From contig NZ_CP121451.1 in NCBI RefSeq assembly GCF_029689945.1, forward strand, positions 2,604,001 through 2,668,000: a stretch of 64,000 nt of DNA, given 5' to 3'. This document shows positions 1 through 14,595 of the stretch, one piece after another. The stretch comes from Paenibacillus amylolyticus. Its GTDB lineage: Bacteria > Bacillota > Bacilli > Paenibacillales > Paenibacillaceae. A model generated the notes under the pieces. The model searched no databases, had not been told where the DNA came from, and saw nothing but the letters and a program-made list of their open reading frames with translations. A program made the translations under genes and the position numbers. How positions within the stretch are numbered: position 1 is the stretch's first letter; every line of letters begins with the position of its first letter.

Positions 1-504
1 CCGCTACTGGCTGAGAGACCGCAGGTTGTCGCAGCCAATAAAATGGATATGCCGGACTCCGAAGCCAATTTGGAGCAATTCTTGCAGCAAGTTCGTGAGG
101 TGCAACCGGATATTGAAGTAATGCCTATTTCATCTCTGACTCGTAAAGGGATTCAAGAGCTCTTGTATCGTGCCGCTGATCTGTTGGATCAGATTCCGGA
201 CGAGCCAGTAGTTGAAGAGGTAGCAGACGTATCCGAACGTAAAGTGTACAGCTTGGACAAAAAAGAGGACGAAGGTTTCCGTATTGTGCGTGAGAATGAA
301 ATATTCGTTGTTGAAAGTGCCAAGATTGATCGCATGATGAAACGGATGCAATTGAACTCGCATGAAGCTATATTGAAACTCGCACGTACACTGCGTTATA
401 TGGGTGTGGACGATGAGTTGCGTAAGCGCGGAGCTGTAGAAGGCACCATCGTGCGTATTGGAGATTTTGAATTCGAATTTGTGGAAGGCAGCAGTTACTA
501 CTAA
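1..504 (+). CDS. obgE: GTPase ObgE/CgtA, C-terminal part (5' end outside window)
   Basis: This is the end of the Obg GTPase, a ribosome-associated GTP-binding protein needed for 50S maturation, stress responses and sporulation onset. The reading frame is open from base 1, so the glycine-rich Obg domain and most of the G domain lie upstream. Visible are the G4 guanine-specificity motif NKMD (bases 37-48), a G5-like segment PISSLTRKGIQEL, and the C-terminal OCT domain that starts near FRIVRENEIFVV. The position just before pheB matches the spo0B-obg-pheB order of Bacillus. A strong terminator follows the stop. Identification is very secure; only the missing N-terminus limits it. Confidence 0.97.
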   Translation, partial: PLLAERPQVVAANKMDMPDSEANLEQFLQQVREVQPDIEVMPISSLTRKGIQELLYRAADLLDQIPDEPVVEEVADVSERKVYSLDKKEDEGFRIVRENEIFVVESAKIDRMMKRMQLNSHEAILKLARTLRYMGVDDELRKRGAVEGTIVRIGDFEFEFVEGSSYY

Positions 505-541
505 GTAGCTGTCTTTCATGGAGAGACATATTGATATAACA

Positions 542-584
542 ACGCAGAGAAGTGGGAAGTTGACCCGCACTCTGCGTTTTTTTT
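542..584 (+). terminator. Rho-independent terminator after obgE
   Basis: ACGCAGAG...CTCTGCGT arms, extended by a GTGGG/CCCGC inner stem, are followed by a run of eight T. It closes the obg transcription unit. Confidence 0.9.
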
Positions 585-658
585 GTTTTTCCTGACATGA
601 GGAAGGCATAAACTTGTATACTGTGAGGAACGTATTTCAAAAATAGGCATGTCATGTA

Positions 659-687
659 TTGCCCTTTTGTCGTAGATCCTTTATAAT
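659..687 (+). promoter_or_regulatory. Sigma-A type promoter for pheB and downstream genes
   Basis: TTGCCC (659-664), a 17-base spacer and a perfect TATAAT (682-687) lie about 40 bases before the pheB start. This suggests that pheB and possibly hom-thrCB are transcribed separately from obgE, in line with the terminator at 542-584. Confidence 0.6.
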
Positions 688-730
688 GTCCACTATATGA
701 ATACATGAGTCTTTGAGGAGAGGACGTTCT

Positions 731-1168
731 GTGAACGAACGCTATTACTTAGTACGGGAAGATATTTTACCAGAGGCTGTGGTGAAGACCATGCAGGTAA
801 AAGAACTACTGGCTTCTGGTGATGTTAAAACAGTGCATGAGGCCGTTGAGCAGGTCGGATTAAGTCGGAGTGCCTTTTACAAGTATAAGGATGGAATTCA
901 TCTGATCAACCAGCTTGAACGCGAAAGAATTGTAACAATCTCCATTGATCTGGAGCATCAGTCAGGGATCTTGTCTCGTGTGCTTGGACATGTCGCTGGT
1001 TATGGAGCCAACGTACTCACGATTAATCAGAGTATTCCGCTTCAGGGAAGAGCCAATGTTGTCATTTCAGTGGAAACGACACATCTGCATGGCGAGATTG
1101 GTGAAATGCTGGATCGAATGCAAGATATGCCTGGCGTAAGACGCACGCGTATTGTAGGCCAAGGTTAA
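731..1168 (+). CDS. pheB: ACT domain-containing protein PheB
   Basis: This 145-residue protein is the PheB/UPF0735 type: an N-terminal segment with a helix-turn-helix-like stretch (VHEAVEQVGLSRSAFYKYK) followed by an ACT domain (about residues 65-140, starting IVTISIDLEHQSGILSRVL). ACT domains bind amino acids and usually regulate metabolic enzymes. PheB was named from its neighbourhood to phenylalanine genes, but its exact role is not settled. I chose the GTG at 731 because AGGAGAGGA stands the right distance upstream; a TTG at 713 is in frame but would overlap this ribosome site. It sits between obgE and hom, close to pheA as in Bacillus. Confidence 0.9.
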   Translation: MNERYYLVREDILPEAVVKTMQVKELLASGDVKTVHEAVEQVGLSRSAFYKYKDGIHLINQLERERIVTISIDLEHQSGILSRVLGHVAGYGANVLTINQSIPLQGRANVVISVETTHLHGEIGEMLDRMQDMPGVRRTRIVGQG

Positions 1169-1226
1169 TTGGGCTTTAACATACAGGACTGACAGACAAG
1201 AATAGACATTAGGGGGTAGATCGTTA

Positions 1227-2513
1227 GTGAAACCGGTAAAAGTCGGATTGTTGGGTCTGGGAACTGTCGGAACGGGAGTCGTTCGCATTGTGGAAGGGAA
1301 TCAGGAAGATCTGAGCAGTCAGGTTGGGTCACCGATTGTCATTGAGAAGATCGCAGTGAAAAATACAGAGAAAGAACGTGTTATTGCTGTAGACCGTGCC
1401 AAGCTCACTGAAGATCCCTGGGAAGTCATTCGTCATCCGGATATCGATGTCATCGTTGAAGTCATGGGCGGCATTGATCAGACGAAGGAGTATATTCTTG
1501 AAGCGTTGGAACGTGGGAAACATATCGTAACAGCGAACAAAGATCTCATGGCACTGCATGGTACAGAGATTTTGGCGAAGGCGCAGGAAAAGCAATGTGA
1601 CGTGTTCTATGAGGCGAGTGTTGCGGGAGGGATTCCCATCATTCGTACGCTGATTGAAGGGTTCTCTTCCGACCGCATTACCCGCATTATGGGCATTGTG
1701 AACGGAACAACGAATTTTATTCTGACCAAAATGAGCCAGGAAGGCGCATCCTATGAAGAAGTGCTAACCGAAGCACAGGCACTGGGATATGCTGAATCGG
1801 ATCCGACCTCGGATGTGGAAGGACTTGATGCAGCCCGCAAAATGGCAATCTTGAGTACACTCGGCTTCCGCACCAATGTGGAGTTGAAAGATGTAACGGT
1901 TAAAGGGATATCCTCCGTAACCCGTGAAGACATAACGTATGCCCGCAGACTTGGCTATGAGATGAAGTTACTGGGTATTGCAGATCGGATTGACGATGAG
2001 ATCACGATTAGCGTACAGCCGACAATGGTTAGACAGAATCATCCGATTGCTTCAGTCAACGGTGTGTTCAACGCAGTGTATGTACATGGTGAAGCTGTGG
2101 GAGAGACCATGTTCTACGGTGCCGGTGCTGGAGAATTGCCAACGGCGACTTCGGTTGTAGCTGACATTGTGGCGGTTACCAAAAACCTCAAGCTTGGTGT
2201 AAATGGTCTCAAAGCAATTGTGCCGTATAAGACGAAGCGACTGCAAAGCGACGAGCAGATCGTGTCGAAAAACTTTATTTTATTACACGTAGATGACAAG
2301 GCTGGTGTATTGGCACAAATCACACAAATCTTCGCAGAATATGAAGTCAGTCTGGCCTCGGTTGTGCAACAGCCGAATGAGCATAACCCGGATGCTGAGA
2401 TCATTATCGTTACACATAATGCAAGTAAGGCAAGCATGGACAAAGTGTTAAAACATTTTGAATCACTCAGCGTCATTCGCCGCATTAAGAGTGTGTATCG
2501 GGTCGAAGGATAA
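1227..2513 (+). CDS. hom: Homoserine dehydrogenase
   Basis: The enzyme reduces aspartate semialdehyde to homoserine with NAD(P)H, the branch point towards threonine and methionine. The N-terminus carries the Rossmann motif GLLGLGTVGTGVV (residues 7-19), the middle has the catalytic homoserine dehydrogenase region (GGIPIIRTL, NGTTNFILT), and the C-terminus from about residue 345 is an ACT domain expected to bind the feedback inhibitor threonine. Length, 428 residues, is normal for Firmicutes. The GTG start has AGGGGG at 1211-1216. thrC and thrB follow immediately, giving the classical hom-thrC-thrB operon. Confidence 0.97.
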   Translation: MKPVKVGLLGLGTVGTGVVRIVEGNQEDLSSQVGSPIVIEKIAVKNTEKERVIAVDRAKLTEDPWEVIRHPDIDVIVEVMGGIDQTKEYILEALERGKHIVTANKDLMALHGTEILAKAQEKQCDVFYEASVAGGIPIIRTLIEGFSSDRITRIMGIVNGTTNFILTKMSQEGASYEEVLTEAQALGYAESDPTSDVEGLDAARKMAILSTLGFRTNVELKDVTVKGISSVTREDITYARRLGYEMKLLGIADRIDDEITISVQPTMVRQNHPIASVNGVFNAVYVHGEAVGETMFYGAGAGELPTATSVVADIVAVTKNLKLGVNGLKAIVPYKTKRLQSDEQIVSKNFILLHVDDKAGVLAQITQIFAEYEVSLASVVQQPNEHNPDAEIIIVTHNASKASMDKVLKHFESLSVIRRIKSVYRVEG

Positions 2514-2579
2514 CTGTCTGTATTCCTTATAACATCGTAATTATTTCAGATTATTAAAACATAAAGGAGTTTACCCACA

Positions 2580-3650
2580 ATGAGATATCAAGGACTTTTG
2601 CAAACGTACAGAGAGCACCTTCCAGTGAATGAAAATACACCCCTGCTTACGCTTCAGGAAGGAAATACACCGTTGATTCATGCGGAGAACCTGTCCGAGG
2701 AGCTCGGCCTAAATGTTTATTTCAAGTATGAAGGTTTGAACCCTACGGGATCATTCAAGGACCGCGGTATGGTTATGGCTGTTGCCAAAGCGATGGAAGA
2801 GGGCAGCCGCACGATCATGTGTGCATCCACAGGTAATACGTCAGCAGCTGCAGCGGCCTACGCCGCACGTGGTGGGCTCAATTGTATCGTGCTGATTCCG
2901 AATAACAACATTGCACTGGGTAAACTGGCCCAAGCCATGATCTATGGTGCCAAAGTTATTGCGATCAATGGTAACTTTGACCGTGCACTGGAGATTGTGC
3001 GTGAGATCACAGCCAAACATCCGATCACGCTTGTAAACTCTGTGAATCCGTACCGTATTGAAGGACAGAAGACAGCAGCGTTTGAAGTGATTGAACAACT
3101 TGGCGAAGCACCTGACGTTCTGGCTATCCCAGTCGGTAATGCGGGTAATATCTCGGCTTATTGGAAAGGATTCAAGGAATATAAAGAGGCAGGTAAGTCC
3201 AGCACGCTGCCACGCATGGTTGGTTTCGAAGCTGAAGGTGCGATGGCCATTGTCAAAGGTGAGCCGATCCTTGAACCTGAAACGGTAGCAACAGCAATTC
3301 GGATCGGTAATCCGGCGAGCTGGAAAACGGCAGTAGCTGCAGCTGAGGAATCTGGTGGACAGATTAACTATGTGACCGATGAACAAATCCTGACAGCGTA
3401 CCGTACGCTTGCTTCTCGTGAAGGCATTTTTGCGGAACCTGCTTCTGCGGCTTCCCTTGCCGGTGTATACAAACTGAAGAGCGAAGGGTACTTTAAAGGC
3501 GGAGAGACTGTAGTTTGTGTACTGACAGGCAATGGTCTGAAAGATCCGAATATTGCGATCAAAACAGTAGCGACTGAGCCACTTGTTGTTGAAGATACGG
3601 AAGAAGCAGTAATGGCAGCCATTGCACAACTGGAGCAGCAATCTGTATGA
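2580..3650 (+). CDS. thrC: Threonine synthase
   Basis: This PLP enzyme converts O-phosphohomoserine to threonine. The 356-residue sequence shows the Lys60 Schiff-base motif [10 protein letters not shown] and the phosphate-binding [16 protein letters not shown] loop (here [13 protein letters not shown]) typical of fold type II enzymes, with [10 protein letters not shown] later. It has the short Firmicute form rather than the long plant/yeast form. AAAGGAG stands ahead of the ATG. The stop overlaps the thrB start by four bases (ATGA), indicating translational coupling with homoserine kinase, whose product it uses. Confidence 0.97.
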   Translation: MRYQGLLQTYREHLPVNENTPLLTLQEGNTPLIHAENLSEELGLNVYFKYEGLNPTGSFKDRGMVMAVAKAMEEGSRTIMCASTGNTSAAAAAYAARGGLNCIVLIPNNNIALGKLAQAMIYGAKVIAINGNFDRALEIVREITAKHPITLVNSVNPYRIEGQKTAAFEVIEQLGEAPDVLAIPVGNAGNISAYWKGFKEYKEAGKSSTLPRMVGFEAEGAMAIVKGEPILEPETVATAIRIGNPASWKTAVAAAEESGGQINYVTDEQILTAYRTLASREGIFAEPASAASLAGVYKLKSEGYFKGGETVVCVLTGNGLKDPNIAIKTVATEPLVVEDTEEAVMAAIAQLEQQSV

Positions 3651-4615
3651 GTTTGCGTGAAAAGGTAACTGTAAAAATACCTGCAAGCACAGCCAATCTC
3701 GGTCCGGGGTTTGATACCCTGGGCATGGCATTGTCTCTGTATGCCTGGTTGGAAATGAAACCTGCCGAGCAGACGACATTTCATCTTCACGGCGACCATC
3801 TGACAGGCCTGCCTACGGATAAATCGAATTTGATCTATGAGGTCGCACAGATGGTATTCGATGAAGCTGGGGTATCTGTACCTGAGTTGGAGATTTCCAT
3901 GTATTCCGATATTCCGCTTACGCGTGGACTCGGGAGCAGTGCATCCGCCATCGTTGGTGCACTGGCAGCAGCAAATGCATTAATCGGTGCGCCTTTATCT
4001 GATGCGAAACTTCTGGATATGGCCACATCCCTCGAGAAGCATCCTGATAATGTGGGAGCATCTCTATATGGCGGTATTATTACAGCTGCATGGAATGGTC
4101 AAAAGGTAGATCATATTCGTATTGAACCACACCAGGATTTGCAGGCTTTGGTTATTGTCCCTGAATTCCAGCTGTCTACTTCAAAAGCAAGGAATGTGAT
4201 TCCTGAGCAATTTGGCATGTCTGATGTTGTGCATAACATTAGCAGATCCTCACTGCTCGTTGCCGCTTTGGCGAGTGGCCGATTGGATATGATTCAGAAG
4301 GGAATGTCAGATCGAATTCATCAACCGTATCGGGCATCATTGGTGCCGGGCATGGCTGAGATATTGGAACATGCTGTCGATCATGGAGCGTTGGGCTCTG
4401 CCCTGAGCGGAGCTGGACCGACCGTATTGACTTTGGTGGATCGTCATGACACCCGAAAAGCGGGATTGGAACAATATTTGCTGGACACCATGGAGCGGGA
4501 GGGAATATCCGCTACTGCACTATGGCTCGATCCGGATTTGGACGGTGTTACCGTGCTGCCTGATCAAGAAGATCGTCCTTTTCTGGACAGAATCAAAGGG
4601 GAAGTTAAAGCATGA
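3647..4615 (+). CDS. thrB: Homoserine kinase
   Basis: A GHMP-family kinase that phosphorylates homoserine with ATP, feeding threonine synthase. The GHMP phosphate loop GLGSSAS lies at residues 94-100, the N-terminal [15 protein letters not shown] motif is present, and the C-terminal [13 protein letters not shown] motif completes the substrate site. Length (322) fits the family. It overlaps thrC upstream and pheA downstream, each by the four bases ATGA, so hom-thrC-thrB-pheA read as one translationally coupled operon. Confidence 0.97.
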   Translation: MSLREKVTVKIPASTANLGPGFDTLGMALSLYAWLEMKPAEQTTFHLHGDHLTGLPTDKSNLIYEVAQMVFDEAGVSVPELEISMYSDIPLTRGLGSSASAIVGALAAANALIGAPLSDAKLLDMATSLEKHPDNVGASLYGGIITAAWNGQKVDHIRIEPHQDLQALVIVPEFQLSTSKARNVIPEQFGMSDVVHNISRSSLLVAALASGRLDMIQKGMSDRIHQPYRASLVPGMAEILEHAVDHGALGSALSGAGPTVLTLVDRHDTRKAGLEQYLLDTMEREGISATALWLDPDLDGVTVLPDQEDRPFLDRIKGEVKA

Positions 4616-5483
4616 AACGAATTGCAGTATTACCTGAAGGTTCAGTTTCTCATGAGGCGATTGATTTCCTGTTTAACAGTGAACCGTTGGAGTTGCAACA
4701 CTCCAAGCTGATTTCGGATGTTTTTAGAGCAACAGATAGTGGTAAAACACAATACAGTGTCATTCCGATTGAAAATACAATTGAAGGTTCCGTTAGTCTT
4801 CATATGGACTGGCTTGTGAATGAGGTGGACATTCCAATGCAAGCGGAGTGGGTATACCCATCCATCCAGAATGTTATTGGACATGGTTCGGAGTTTAGGA
4901 CAGAGAGCGGCGAATATGATTTCGGTAAAATTACCAAGATCATGTCTCATCCTGTGGCTATTCCGCAGTGTCAGAACTTTATTCGGCTGCATTCACCTGA
5001 GGCGGATCTTGAAGGTGTGAACAGTACAGCCGAAGCTGTAGAAATTGTGAAAAAAATCCGGGTAAGGGTTGGGTAGCCATCGGAACCAAGCTTGCTGCCC
5101 AGAAACATGGCCTGGACATTATGGCTGAACGGGTTACAGATCATGACAACAACTATACCCGGTTTGTACTCATCGGTCATGAACCTGTGGATATTCCTCG
5201 TGAACCGGATCATGTGAAAACCAGCTTGCTGGTGACATTGCCAGAAGATGCACCGGGGGCGTTGCATCAGGTATTGTCGGCTTTTGCCTGGCGGAAGCTG
5301 AATCTGACTCGTCTCGAATCTCGTCCAACGAAGAAACGATTGGGCAGTTACTATTTCTACATTGATGTTGTGGAAACGGTGGATTCGGTATTGCTCACCG
5401 CAGCGATGGCCGAGATTGAGGCGTTGAATTGTCAGGTGCGCGTTCTTGGCAGCTATCCTTGTTTTACATATCCTTCAAGGTAA
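4612..5483 (+). CDS. pheA: Prephenate dehydratase (frameshift in poly-A)
   Basis: The enzyme decarboxylates and dehydrates prephenate to phenylpyruvate, the committed step of phenylalanine synthesis. The catalytic domain begins [16 protein letters not shown] and holds the PIENTIEGSV signature; the C-terminal ACT domain (TSLLVTLPEDAPGALHQVL, then NLTRLESRP) is the phenylalanine sensor. The frame breaks in a run of seven A (5050-5056): the first frame stops at 5076, while adding one A restores a continuous VKKNPGKGWVAIGTKLAAQ and a normal protein of 290 residues. I read this as a one-base sequencing loss rather than a true mutation because both halves are intact. Start overlaps thrB. Confidence 0.93.
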
Positions 5484-5631
5484 TCGACCTTTATGGTGGT
5501 TGTGAATGATAGAAGGTTGTCATAATTTTGGGTAGATTGGACAAGTAATGGCTTGTCATCTGGTGTACAATGTACGGGTTAATAACTTCGGAGTATTAGG
5601 TAATGGATATTTTATGGAGGTGCAGTCATCA

Positions 5632-6515
5632 GTGGCAGAACAATGGATCTATTTGGATGGTCAGTATGTGACCAAAGAGAACGCAACGGTTTCGGTATAT
5701 GATCATGGATTTTTGTATGGAGACGGAATTTTCGAAGGTATTCGGATCTATAACGGAAATATTTTCAGATGTAAGGCCCACTTGGATCGTTTGTATGATT
5801 CGGCAAAATCCATCAGTTTGAATATCCCGCTGTCCATGGATGAAATGCTGGAAGTGATGGCTGAAACGGTGCGCCGCAATGATATGCGTAATGGTTATAT
5901 TCGTCTTATTGTATCGCGTGGCCCTGGTAATCTGGGGTTGGACCCGTTACGCTGCCCAAGGCATCCGTAATCATCATCGTGGAGCAATTGGCCATTTATC
6001 CGGAGGAAGCGTATCTTACGGGATTAAAAGCAGTATCCGTATCCCAACGCCGGAACATCCCGGACGCTTTGAATCCGAAAATTAAATCATTGAACTATCT
6101 GAATAACATCCTGGTTAAAATCCAGTCTAACTATTCAGGTGCTGGAGAAGCGATTATGTTGAATTCCCAAGGTTACGTTACTGAGGGTTCAAGTGATAAC
6201 ATCTTCATCATCAAAAATGGTGTAGTATACACGCCGCCTTGTTATCTCGGTGCTCTTGAAGGGATTACACGTCAAGCCATTATCGATCTATGTGGAGAAC
6301 TGGAGCTTGAATTAAAAGAAGTACCATTCACTCTGCATGATGTGTATATCGCAGACGAAGTCTTTTTCACCGGGACAGCTGCAGAAGTTATCGCTGCATG
6401 TGAAGTGGATGGAAGAACAATTGGTACGGGTGTCGCAGGTCCTGTAACGCTGAGACTGCTGGAAGCATTCCGTCAGATTGTTGACAAAGATGGCTATAAA
6501 GTGTGGGAATCTTAA
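5632..6515 (+). CDS. ilvE: Branched-chain amino acid aminotransferase (frameshift)
   Basis: A fold-type IV PLP transaminase for the last step of leucine, isoleucine and valine synthesis. Seen are the N-terminal YDHGFLYGDGIFEGIR motif, RLIVSRGPGNLGL, the catalytic lysine in KIKSLNYLNN, and the cofactor-binding VTEGSSDNIFI and EVFFTGTAAEV segments. The GTG at 5632 follows GGAGGTG; an upstream ATG at 5614 is possible. One base is missing in the CCC run near 5955: the first frame ends at 5970, whereas one added base gives CPKASVIIIVEQ and a 294-residue protein, normal for this short subfamily. D-amino acid transaminases share the fold, so substrate class is an inference from the family form. Confidence 0.88.
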
Positions 6516-6543
6516 GTTAGAATCGTATGGCATAGGGAACAGG

Positions 6544-6615
6544 AATCCTCCTTGTCCGATAAAATTCAGCATACCTTGGGGTATGGGGATTTTAGAGGCA
6601 GGAGGATTTTTTTTG
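6544..6615 (+). terminator. Rho-independent terminator after ilvE
   Basis: AATCCTCCT (6544-6552) pairs with AGGAGGATT (6600-6608), an inner hairpin CATACC/GGTATG sits in the loop, and a T run follows. Confidence 0.85.
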
Positions 6616-6711
6616 TTTAGTTGATGTCATTAGCCCGGTTTCTGCATAGGATGTAGTAACGGTATGGGCGAATGTACTGCCCAAGTATGACGTCTAGGAG
6701 GTTAGTTCCCT

Positions 6712-8330
6712 GTGAAAATACACATGGTGAAAAAAGGCGACACATTATATCTGCTGTCCCAAAAATACAATGTTGCGCTGGACAAATTGATCGCGGCTAA
6801 TCCGCAAATCACAAATCCCGACAAGCTGGATATTGGCATGAAGGTCAAAATCCCTGCCGAGCCAGTAACACCGAAGCCAGAAGGTGTGCTGCACAGTCAC
6901 AAAGTTCAGCAAGGGGATTCGTTATGGAAGTTGGCACAAGCCTGGGGAGTTCCTTTAAAAGACATGATCAATGCCAATCCACAGTTGAAGAATCCGAATG
7001 CTCTTCTGGTAGGGGAAACGGTCTATATTCCTTCGATGCATGCACAAGGAAACACATCTAATTCGGGTGCTGGCAATATTGCTGCTCATGAAAAATTGTC
7101 ACCTGAAGGTAAGGAATATACGGGAGTCAAAGAACCGGAACCACCGGCTCCAGTTGCACCAACTCCTCCTGAACCCGTATCAGAGGTTCCAGTCCCAGTA
7201 CCTGCGCCACCGTCTGCTAAACCAGAAAAGCCGAATGTGAAGCCTGAATTAGAGGCACTGCCGCAGTTGCCAGAGCTTCCTGAAGTGAAACCCGAAAAGG
7301 AAACGCAAAAAAAGGAAGAGGCTAAACCTGAAGTTCAAGTTAAACCGATCGCAGAATCGAACAATTACACGATGCCTAATCTTTCACCTGAAATTATGCC
7401 TTTGCCTGTACTGCCCAATACAAAGTCTCCAACTGACGTTGCACCAGCAACGAAAAAGCCTTGTGGTTGTGGTAATAAGCTGCATCATGCGCCAGCGGAA
7501 CATCCTTATGTTCAAGTCCCGGTTCCTGTACAAGAGGTATATGGTGTTCAGCAAGACATGTACACGGCAGGGGCGAGCAACAATGCGCCGTTCCCAGGGC
7601 TTTCGGAAGTTAGTCCTTATAGTGGCAGTGAAATGACTAATAGTCCGTGGACTGGTGTGGAGCAGAGTTATAATCACAATAACGTTATGCCAAATCTGTC
7701 CGCAGAGATGCAAAACAACGCATTTCCAATTGCTCCAGTTAGCGAAGTGAATAGCCCATTTCCAACGTATGCAGCACCTGGTCATATGAATCAGCAGCCG
7801 CCTTTCATATCGCCATACTCAATGCTTCCGTATCCTCCATGCGGATGTGGCTCACATACACATGCTCCTCAGTATACTTATCCTTCCCATGGTTATCAGG
7901 ATCCGGCTTGGGGGATGTACGGTCCTTCGTATGGTATGCCACCTGAAATGTCTACATCGACGATGCCGAATCAGCCTATTGAGTATGCTTATCAAAATCC
8001 ATACCCTACTCAGAACTTGGTCCCGCCGTCCCGCTTGGAGCGTTTGGTGAGATGTATCCTCCTCAAGGGCAAGGCACAGGTGGCAAAAAGGGTGGGCGTG
8101 AAGACGCTAACTTAAGTCAGGCAGCAATTGAAGAGGTTGAATCAGGTTCGGAGGCAAAGTCCAAGCAAGCCGGGAATAAGGCAGCATCCGCAAAACGTAG
8201 AACAAGCAAGGCTCCACTGAAGAATAAATCCAAGGTATCTGTGTCCGGGAAAACATCCAGAGAGGGTGTAGCTACTCCCAACCAACGGAAAACAAATAAA
8301 AAGCGTCGCAATCCATGGATACAGAACTAA
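6712..8330 (+). CDS. safA: SafA-like LysM spore coat morphogenetic protein (frameshift)
   Basis: Two LysM domains open the protein (about residues 2-45, VKKGDTLYLLSQKYNVALDK, and 62-106, VQQGDSLWKLAQAWGV), which bind peptidoglycan. A proline/glutamate-rich linker and a long low-complexity region follow, with repeated MPNLSPE/MPNLSAE segments and two cysteine-histidine motifs, PCGCGNKLHHAP (near residue 250) and PCGCGSHTHAP (near residue 375). The C-terminal tail is rich in lysine, serine and alanine. SafA in Bacillus lies in the same neighbourhood and recruits inner coat proteins to the forespore, which supports the call. One G appears lost at 8019-8020: the first frame runs to 8115, but QNLGPAVPLGAFGEMYPP continues in the next frame to 8330, giving about 539 residues. 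The GTG start follows AGGAGG. Confidence 0.82.
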
Positions 8331-8637
8331 CGAGAGGGTTGCAAAAGATGAATAAGTAAATAGGTAGGTGCTTGCTATATCAGCGGGAAGCTTGGTCGGT
8401 AATAGAGGGCTGGCTTCCCGTTAACCTGAGTGAACAATGTGTTTCGCATATGGGAGATATAATTGTTCAGGAATAATGGAACGTATTTTATTAAGATTTT
8501 ATTGTAAACCCTTTCATAGATATGTTAAAATGTTTGTACCCTATGTGATTCAAACCATTATAATAGGTCAATATAGGGAACCGACATGATAGCTCTAGCT
8601 AATGAAAACTACTATATAAAAGAAATGAAAAAAACTG
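8331..8637. other. Gene-free region upstream of the rRNA operon
   Basis: No open frame here is credible. It holds a hairpin CGGGAAGC (8384-8391) with GCTTCCCG (8413-8420), which may terminate the safA transcript although its T tail is poor. An inverted repeat TGAACAAT (8431-8438) / ATTGTTCA (8462-8469) follows. AT-rich promoter-like sequence starts near 8500. Confidence 0.5.
8502..8531 (+). promoter_or_regulatory. Candidate upstream rRNA promoter
   Basis: TTGTAA (8502-8507), 18-base spacer, TAAAAT (8526-8531), in AT-rich sequence. A further TTGTAC/TATAAT pair with a 19-base spacer lies at 8534-8564. Tandem promoters are usual before Firmicute rrn operons, but these are weaker matches than the one at 8638. 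Confidence 0.45.
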
Positions 8638-8666
8638 TTGCATTAGATTCAGCCGTGTGATATATT
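8638..8666 (+). promoter_or_regulatory. rRNA operon promoter
   Basis: TTGCAT (8638-8643), exactly 17 bases, then TATATT (8661-8666), preceded by an A-rich tract that could act as an UP element. It lies about 215 bases before 16S, a normal rrn leader length. Confidence 0.7.
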
Positions 8667-8737
8667 ATTTAAGTCGCCGCTGAAACACACGGTTGACATG
8701 AGGAACACAAGTAATAACGAAATAAGTTTGATCTTTG

Positions 8738-13718
<4,981 letters not shown>

Positions 13719-13744
13719 CAATACTCTGAACTGTAAGCACCACG

Positions 13745-13861
13745 TTTGGTGGCGATGGCGGAGGGGTTCCACACGTACCCATCCCGAACACGACCGTTAA
13801 GCCCTCTAGCGCCGATGGTACTTGGACCGCAGGGTCCTGGGAGAGTAGGATGCCGCCAAGC
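13745..13861 (+). rRNA. rrf: 5S ribosomal RNA
   Basis: About 117 bases from TTTGGTGGCGATGGCGGAGG to GGATGCCGCCAAGC, with pairing ends (TTGGTGGC/GCCGCCAA) and the internal CCCATCCCGAACACG block. Confidence 0.95.
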
Positions 13862-13945
13862 GAACTCTTTCATCATACATAGAAAACACGCTTTGCATGT
13901 AGACGTTGTACGATGAATTGCATTTGCACTGCAAATGCATATTAT

Positions 13946-14021
13946 TCCCTGATAGCTCAGTTGGTAGAGCACTCGACTGTTAATCGAGTTGTCACAGGTT
14001 CGAGCCCTGTTCGGGGAGCCA
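13946..14021 (+). tRNA. tRNA-Asn (GTT)
   Basis: Acceptor TCCCTGA/TCGGGGA with one G-T pair, D-arm GCTCAGTTGGTAGAGC, anticodon stem CTCGA around CTGTTAA giving GTT, T-arm CAGGTTCGAGCCCTG, encoded CCA. First of nine clustered tRNAs downstream of 5S. Confidence 0.95.
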
Positions 14022-14025
14022 GTAA

Positions 14026-14096
14026 GGCCCGTTGGTCAAGGGGTTAAGACACCTCCCTTTCACGGAGGTAACAGGGGTTCGAATCCCTACGGGTCA
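14026..14096 (+). tRNA. tRNA-Glu (TTC)
   Basis: Acceptor GGCCCGT/ACGGGTC, anticodon loop CTTTCAC giving TTC, T-arm AGGGGTTCGAATCCCT. CCA is not encoded. Its last bases are repeated about 113 bases downstream (see the separate repeat entry). Confidence 0.93.
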
Positions 14097-14212
14097 TAGC
14101 AACCTATTGCTTCAACAAGGGATGAGAATCCCGAAGGTTCGTCGGAGGATGTACTTCGTTAGCAACTGCTTCGCAGTCTCGAACGAAGTGAGAGTATCCC
14201 CTACGGGTCATA
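14084..14212 (+). repeat. Duplicated 3' end of tRNA-Glu flanking a hairpin spacer
   Basis: The sequence CCCTACGGGTCATA that ends tRNA-Glu (14085-14098) occurs again at 14199-14212. Between the copies is a 100-base spacer absent from the other, tightly packed tRNA spacers; it contains a strong hairpin, CTTCGTT...AACGAAG with an inner ACTGC/GCAGT stem (about 14155-14187). There is no full second tRNA. A small insertion at the tRNA 3' end, or a decayed second tRNA copy, would both leave such a repeat. Confidence 0.6.
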
Positions 14213-14217
14213 TAGAT

Positions 14218-14293
14218 GGAGGCTTAGCTCAGCTGGGAGAGCATCTGCCTTACAAGCAGAGGGTCGGGGGTTCGATCCCCTCAGCCTCCACCA
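14218..14293 (+). tRNA. tRNA-Val (TAC)
   Basis: Acceptor GGAGGCT/AGCCTCC, D-arm GCTCAGCTGGGAGAGC, anticodon TAC in CTTACAA, T-arm GGGGGTTCGATCCCC, encoded CCA. Confidence 0.95.
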
Positions 14294-14311
14294 TATAATC
14301 TTTTATAACGA

Positions 14312-14385
<74 letters not shown>

Positions 14386-14412
14386 TTAAGCTTTCCTTTG
14401 AGAAAGTGATCT

Positions 14413-14490
14413 GGAACCGTGGTGTAGTTGGCCTAACATGCCTGCCTGTCACGCAGGAGATCGCGGGTTCGAATCCCGTCGGTTCCGCCA
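14413..14490 (+). tRNA. tRNA-Asp (GTC)
   Basis: Acceptor GGAACCG/CGGTTCC, anticodon GTC in CTGTCAC, T-arm GCGGGTTCGAATCCCGT, encoded CCA. Confidence 0.95.
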
Positions 14491-14515
14491 TTTTAATACT
14501 TGGTTAGTACCGCAT

Positions 14516-14590
14516 GCGGAAGTGGCTCAGCGGTAGAGCATCGCCTTGCCAAGGCGAGGGTCGCGGGTTCGATTCCCGTCTTCCGCTCCA
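14516..14590 (+). tRNA. tRNA-Gly (GCC)
   Basis: Acceptor GCGGAAG/CTTCCGC, anticodon GCC in TTGCCAA, T-arm GCGGGTTCGATTCCCGT, encoded CCA. Confidence 0.95.
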
Positions 14591-14595
14591 TATTT

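Noticed and set aside
2841..3779. Minus-strand open frame of 312 codons
   Set aside because: It lies antisense to thrC and thrB and has no credible composition or ribosome site.
5041..5130. Programmed frameshifting in pheA at the A7 run
   Set aside because: A run of A can support slippage, but the same one-base loss recurs in many unrelated genes here, so sequence error is simpler. No downstream stimulatory structure was evident.
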